Shown in pieces: positions 42,501 through 46,717 of a DNA stretch of 64,000 nucleotides; the stretch's first letter is position 1; each line of letters opens with the position of its first letter. The DNA lies in NCBI GenBank assembly GCA_035772405.1, contig JAYKKM010000226.1, forward strand, positions 310,001 through 374,000. Reading direction: 5' to 3'. The position numbers were made by a program, and so were the translations under genes. The notes under the pieces are model-generated. The model was not told the origin of the DNA. It searched no databases and saw only the letters and a program-made list of their open reading frames with translations. The stretch comes from Chrysogorgia sp. JL179-B06. Lineage: Eukaryota; Cnidaria; Anthozoa; Scleralcyonacea; Chrysogorgiidae.

Positions 42501-43675
42501 AGGCAACCAGACCAGAAAGGCAACGAGTCCGTGTTTACACAATTCGGAAGGCCGTTGACTGTGCTTGCCCCGCCCCCTTCGTTGGCGTCTCGCGCGCTTG
42601 TCACATTTCAATTCAGAAGGCCGTTAGACCGCCCCTTCGTGGGCGTCTCGCGACGAGACGCTAAAGAAGGGGGCGGGGCAAGCACAGTACTCGTTGCCTT
42701 TCTGGTCTGGTTGCTGTAATTTTTCCTGATTGTCGACAAAATTAACAAGTAAGAACATTTTAATAGCGATTTAATACAATTATTGTGTAAAAAATACCAA
42801 ATAAACCCGATTTATTGTTAAACTCGCTTCACTAATAGACGTTACGGCTCCCTGTGAAGTTATGATGCAAAATCCACTTTAAAAATCGTCTTAAGGCTTT
42901 GCCAAACCCGACTGAATTGTCAGCCGTGCATTTATAACAATTATTTTATTATTATTCAGTAAAGTGATTTTTGAACTAAATAAAGCATTATGATTAAACC
43001 ATTGTTATTTATAAGTGATAAACATCGAAAAACAACAAAGCGTGATTTTCGCTGTTTTTTTATTTTTTTGTCCTCTTAAAAAGGCCAAATATTCACAACC
43101 ATGATACAATGAGTTAAAACTGACCCACCTTTTGTCTTTTCAAAGGAACTTTTTTCTTTATTTGGTCTTCTCAACGAATTTTTTGGCTCTCAGATATAAT
43201 TCGGAAGCTATATTTTAAACTCAGCGAGAAATCCTCACGTGATAACATTACGCATGACGGAAGTACATGTTGTTGTTTTTTTATTTATTTATTTATGTAT
43301 TTATTACACTTTCACCTAATTAATACAAGAAGGTGCGGGACAGTACAACAGAGCTAGGCTCCAAATTAAGTACGCCCTTTAAATGATAAATTAACATAAA
43401 TTATCATGAATATAAATTACAATAGATACAGTAACTTAGGTATAGAAGGAAGTTTAAATATGTACATAATTATGTGTATTACATGTGGCGGAAGTTCGTT
43501 GCTTTCAATTACATAATTTATTTACTGTAGTTTATTAAATGTTTTCTATATTATTAAAATAATGTTTTGCTATATTATAAAACAATTATACCATTCGCTC
43601 TCGTCGCATATGAACTAACAACCTCGTAACGAGGTTGACGAACTAATAGCCAATACTCGAGCTCATGGTATAATT

Positions 43676-43712
<37 letters not shown>

Positions 43713-46476
43713 AAATATAAAACATTTTCCATGTTTCCATATAGTTATAGAAACACCAGTAAAAGTTTGGGAGAACGAGAAATTGCCATGGGAACACGAG
43801 ACCAAAGGACGAGTGTTTCCACTGCGATTTCGAGTTCTCCCAAACTTTCACGAGTGTTTCTATAACTGTACATGCAGGAATACGGACGAAAAAATGTTTT
43901 CTATTTCTTTTATACAATTACATTTTGAAAATAGGTAAAGATTCATTTTTAAATCATGAAAATGTAAATTCGCATTACTTACGCAAAAATCACTCTCGAA
44001 TTGTGCGAGCAAAAGCAATTGGGCGACAAGAAATACATGAATGATGTCTTAAAAGATCAAAATTTTACATTTTTTAACTTTTTAAAAACGTTTTAGCAAC
44101 CTTTCGTTTGAATTCAAAAATGGCGGGAAAATGTCCGTGTTCTATACAGTTATGGAAACATGATTTTTAGCCAATCAGAACACACCTTTTCAAAATGTTA
44201 ATTTCTATTCTGATATCCTTCTCCGTGCTCTTTTTTGAAATTGGGACATGTCTTGACGTTAAAAGGTTAAACTTTGGCTGCTTTCGGTGGCTTCCAACTT
44301 CCAACAACATAATCTATAAAGAGAAAAGCGAATAAAGAAAATGTTTTGCCCGCCTTTTTAATGTGTGAGCATGAGAAAGTTTTCTGATATCTATAGATTC
44401 AAGATTCTAAAATCTATTAATGTATAGTAATCTCCTTGAATATTGGACCTGTCATTGCACCCTTGACTAGTTCTCCCCCCCCCCCCCGCGCCGCCCACCC
44501 CCCGTAGTCTGTTTGCTGATCGACTGTAAAAATAGGAAATGATTTAACTTTTCTCATCTCGTTAATTATTAGTTTGTTTATCTCCCGTGAATTTGATTGG
44601 TTACTTTCTACTTGTGACACCCTTTTGGCATATATATAATTAAACCCAATTTATTTTATTTCAATTCGTCTTACTCTGATGGCCTAACCTATTGGCCTTG
44701 TTACGTATAATTAATAGTTTTATAATTAATAGTTTTTTTGTCACAGTGGTAATATATGTAGTAGGCTTTATCTTATAATGAAACTGTAATTAGTTTTATA
44801 ATTGTAATATTAAGAATATATTGTTGTAAGAGCATTGAGACTATTGTATAATGCTCCTAATACGTCTTTGTTATTATTATTATTATTATTAGCCAATCAT
44901 ATTCGAGTAATTTTGCCCTCTCTATGATTAGAGTACCAGTACTTTTAAGTGTATCTTGGATTATGTGAATGTTCTGTTCTTCCAGGCAAAACTTCCAGTT
45001 ATAGCTGAAAATTGTCCTGCCTGCTTTGAGGCTCCAAAGGTTCGTGCTTTTATATATTATTTTGTATTTTTCATTTTTGAATTTCATTTTTATATACACA
45101 CTGTTGATGCGTTCGTCATTCTTTTCGATCTGTACATAGATTTAAGTAAAATTAGTTTACAGGTATATGTTGCTCTGTTACCTCGCGATTTATCAGAACA
45201 TGTATGTTATTTACCGGCCGCGAGGTCCGGACATCATGTTCCGGTCATCATGTTCCCGTCCTAGAAAATGTTTGGTATGTTTTGGTTGCATGGTTTGTTT
45301 TGTAATATTGTCGGGTGCCATGCACTTCGCTCGTCATACTCTTTTCATACTCTTCTGGATAATAAAATTCACTTTTGCTGTTATAGCTGTCATTATCACT
45401 TATCCATTTTTGTGTTCTCAAATACCAACTTAGGCTACTTCACAAAAATATAGAAATAATTGTGAGCGGTCCGGTTGCGTCAGAGCGCGCGATTCAGATG
45501 GACACGGGACCTGGAGAAAATAATAGTTCTTAAAGGATACTTATCCGTCAATTTTTAGCTCTTTTGTCGCGCCATAGATGTTAAAGGGGAACTGTACCCA
45601 AAAAATTAATTACTTTTAAATAAAAGGCCTTTAAGTATAATGTTTAGAAATGTTAATAGTGTTACGATATCTGCTCTTGTACTCGAGCAATAACGTTTTC
45701 ATTCTCGTATTTTATGCTTCTGGACGCCGCCATTTTCGAGTTTGTTCGACGGCTCAAGATTGATGTACAGCGGTGGTTTTCTTTTCAATTTTGACGTCAT
45801 TGAGTGCTTGTCTTTTGTTCCTTGCACTCAAGTGACGTCAAAATTGAAAAGAAACACCCGCTGGACCTAGAGTCTGAGCCGTCGAGCAAACTCGGAAATG
45901 GCGGCGTCCAGAAGCGTAAAATACGAGAATGAAAACGTTATTTCTCGAGAACAAGAGCAGATACTTCTTTTCCGTAGAAACATATATTATCCGTAAAACT
46001 ATTAACATTTCTAAACATTATACTTGAAGACCTTTTATTTAAAAGTAATTTATTTTTTGGGTACAGTTCCCCTTTAAGGCTATATTGAAGCAACGAGGGG
46101 ATATCAAAAATAATATAATCTCGCCGTATACAGTGTATATAAAAAAAAACGCTTAGAAAACGGTCTTATACTCCTGGGAACATTAAGATAACTTGTAAAC
46201 GTATGAAGGAGCATAACTGCAAAGAAACATGTTAAATATATGAACGTTTCCGGCTGGAATTGAACCCGCGACCCTGCGATGCTATAGTGCAGTACTCTGA
46301 CCACTGAGCTACGGAAGCCGTTGCCGAGAACCTAGTCACGAGTTCTGTATATATATATAGTGGTGGTAATGCCGGGATAAGATTCTGGGTATATTACAAG
46401 TAATATTTGGCATTTCACTCGATCAAAACTTACAGGTTCTAAGAAAACCTGATGTAACCTGTAGTTTAATCGAGTG

Positions 46477-46530
<54 letters not shown>

Positions 46531-46601
46531 TATATATATATTTTTATATATATATATATATATTATTATATATATATATATATTATTATATATATATATA
46601 A

Positions 46602-46669
<68 letters not shown>

Positions 46670-46679
46670 TATATAGTAT

Positions 46680-46717
<38 letters not shown>

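Noticed and set aside
42417..42719. 100-codon open frame
   Set aside because: It lies entirely in the arms of the 500-bp hairpin element.
46474..46683. Open frame of alternating Tyr-Ile
   Set aside because: Translation of a pure (TA)n tract.
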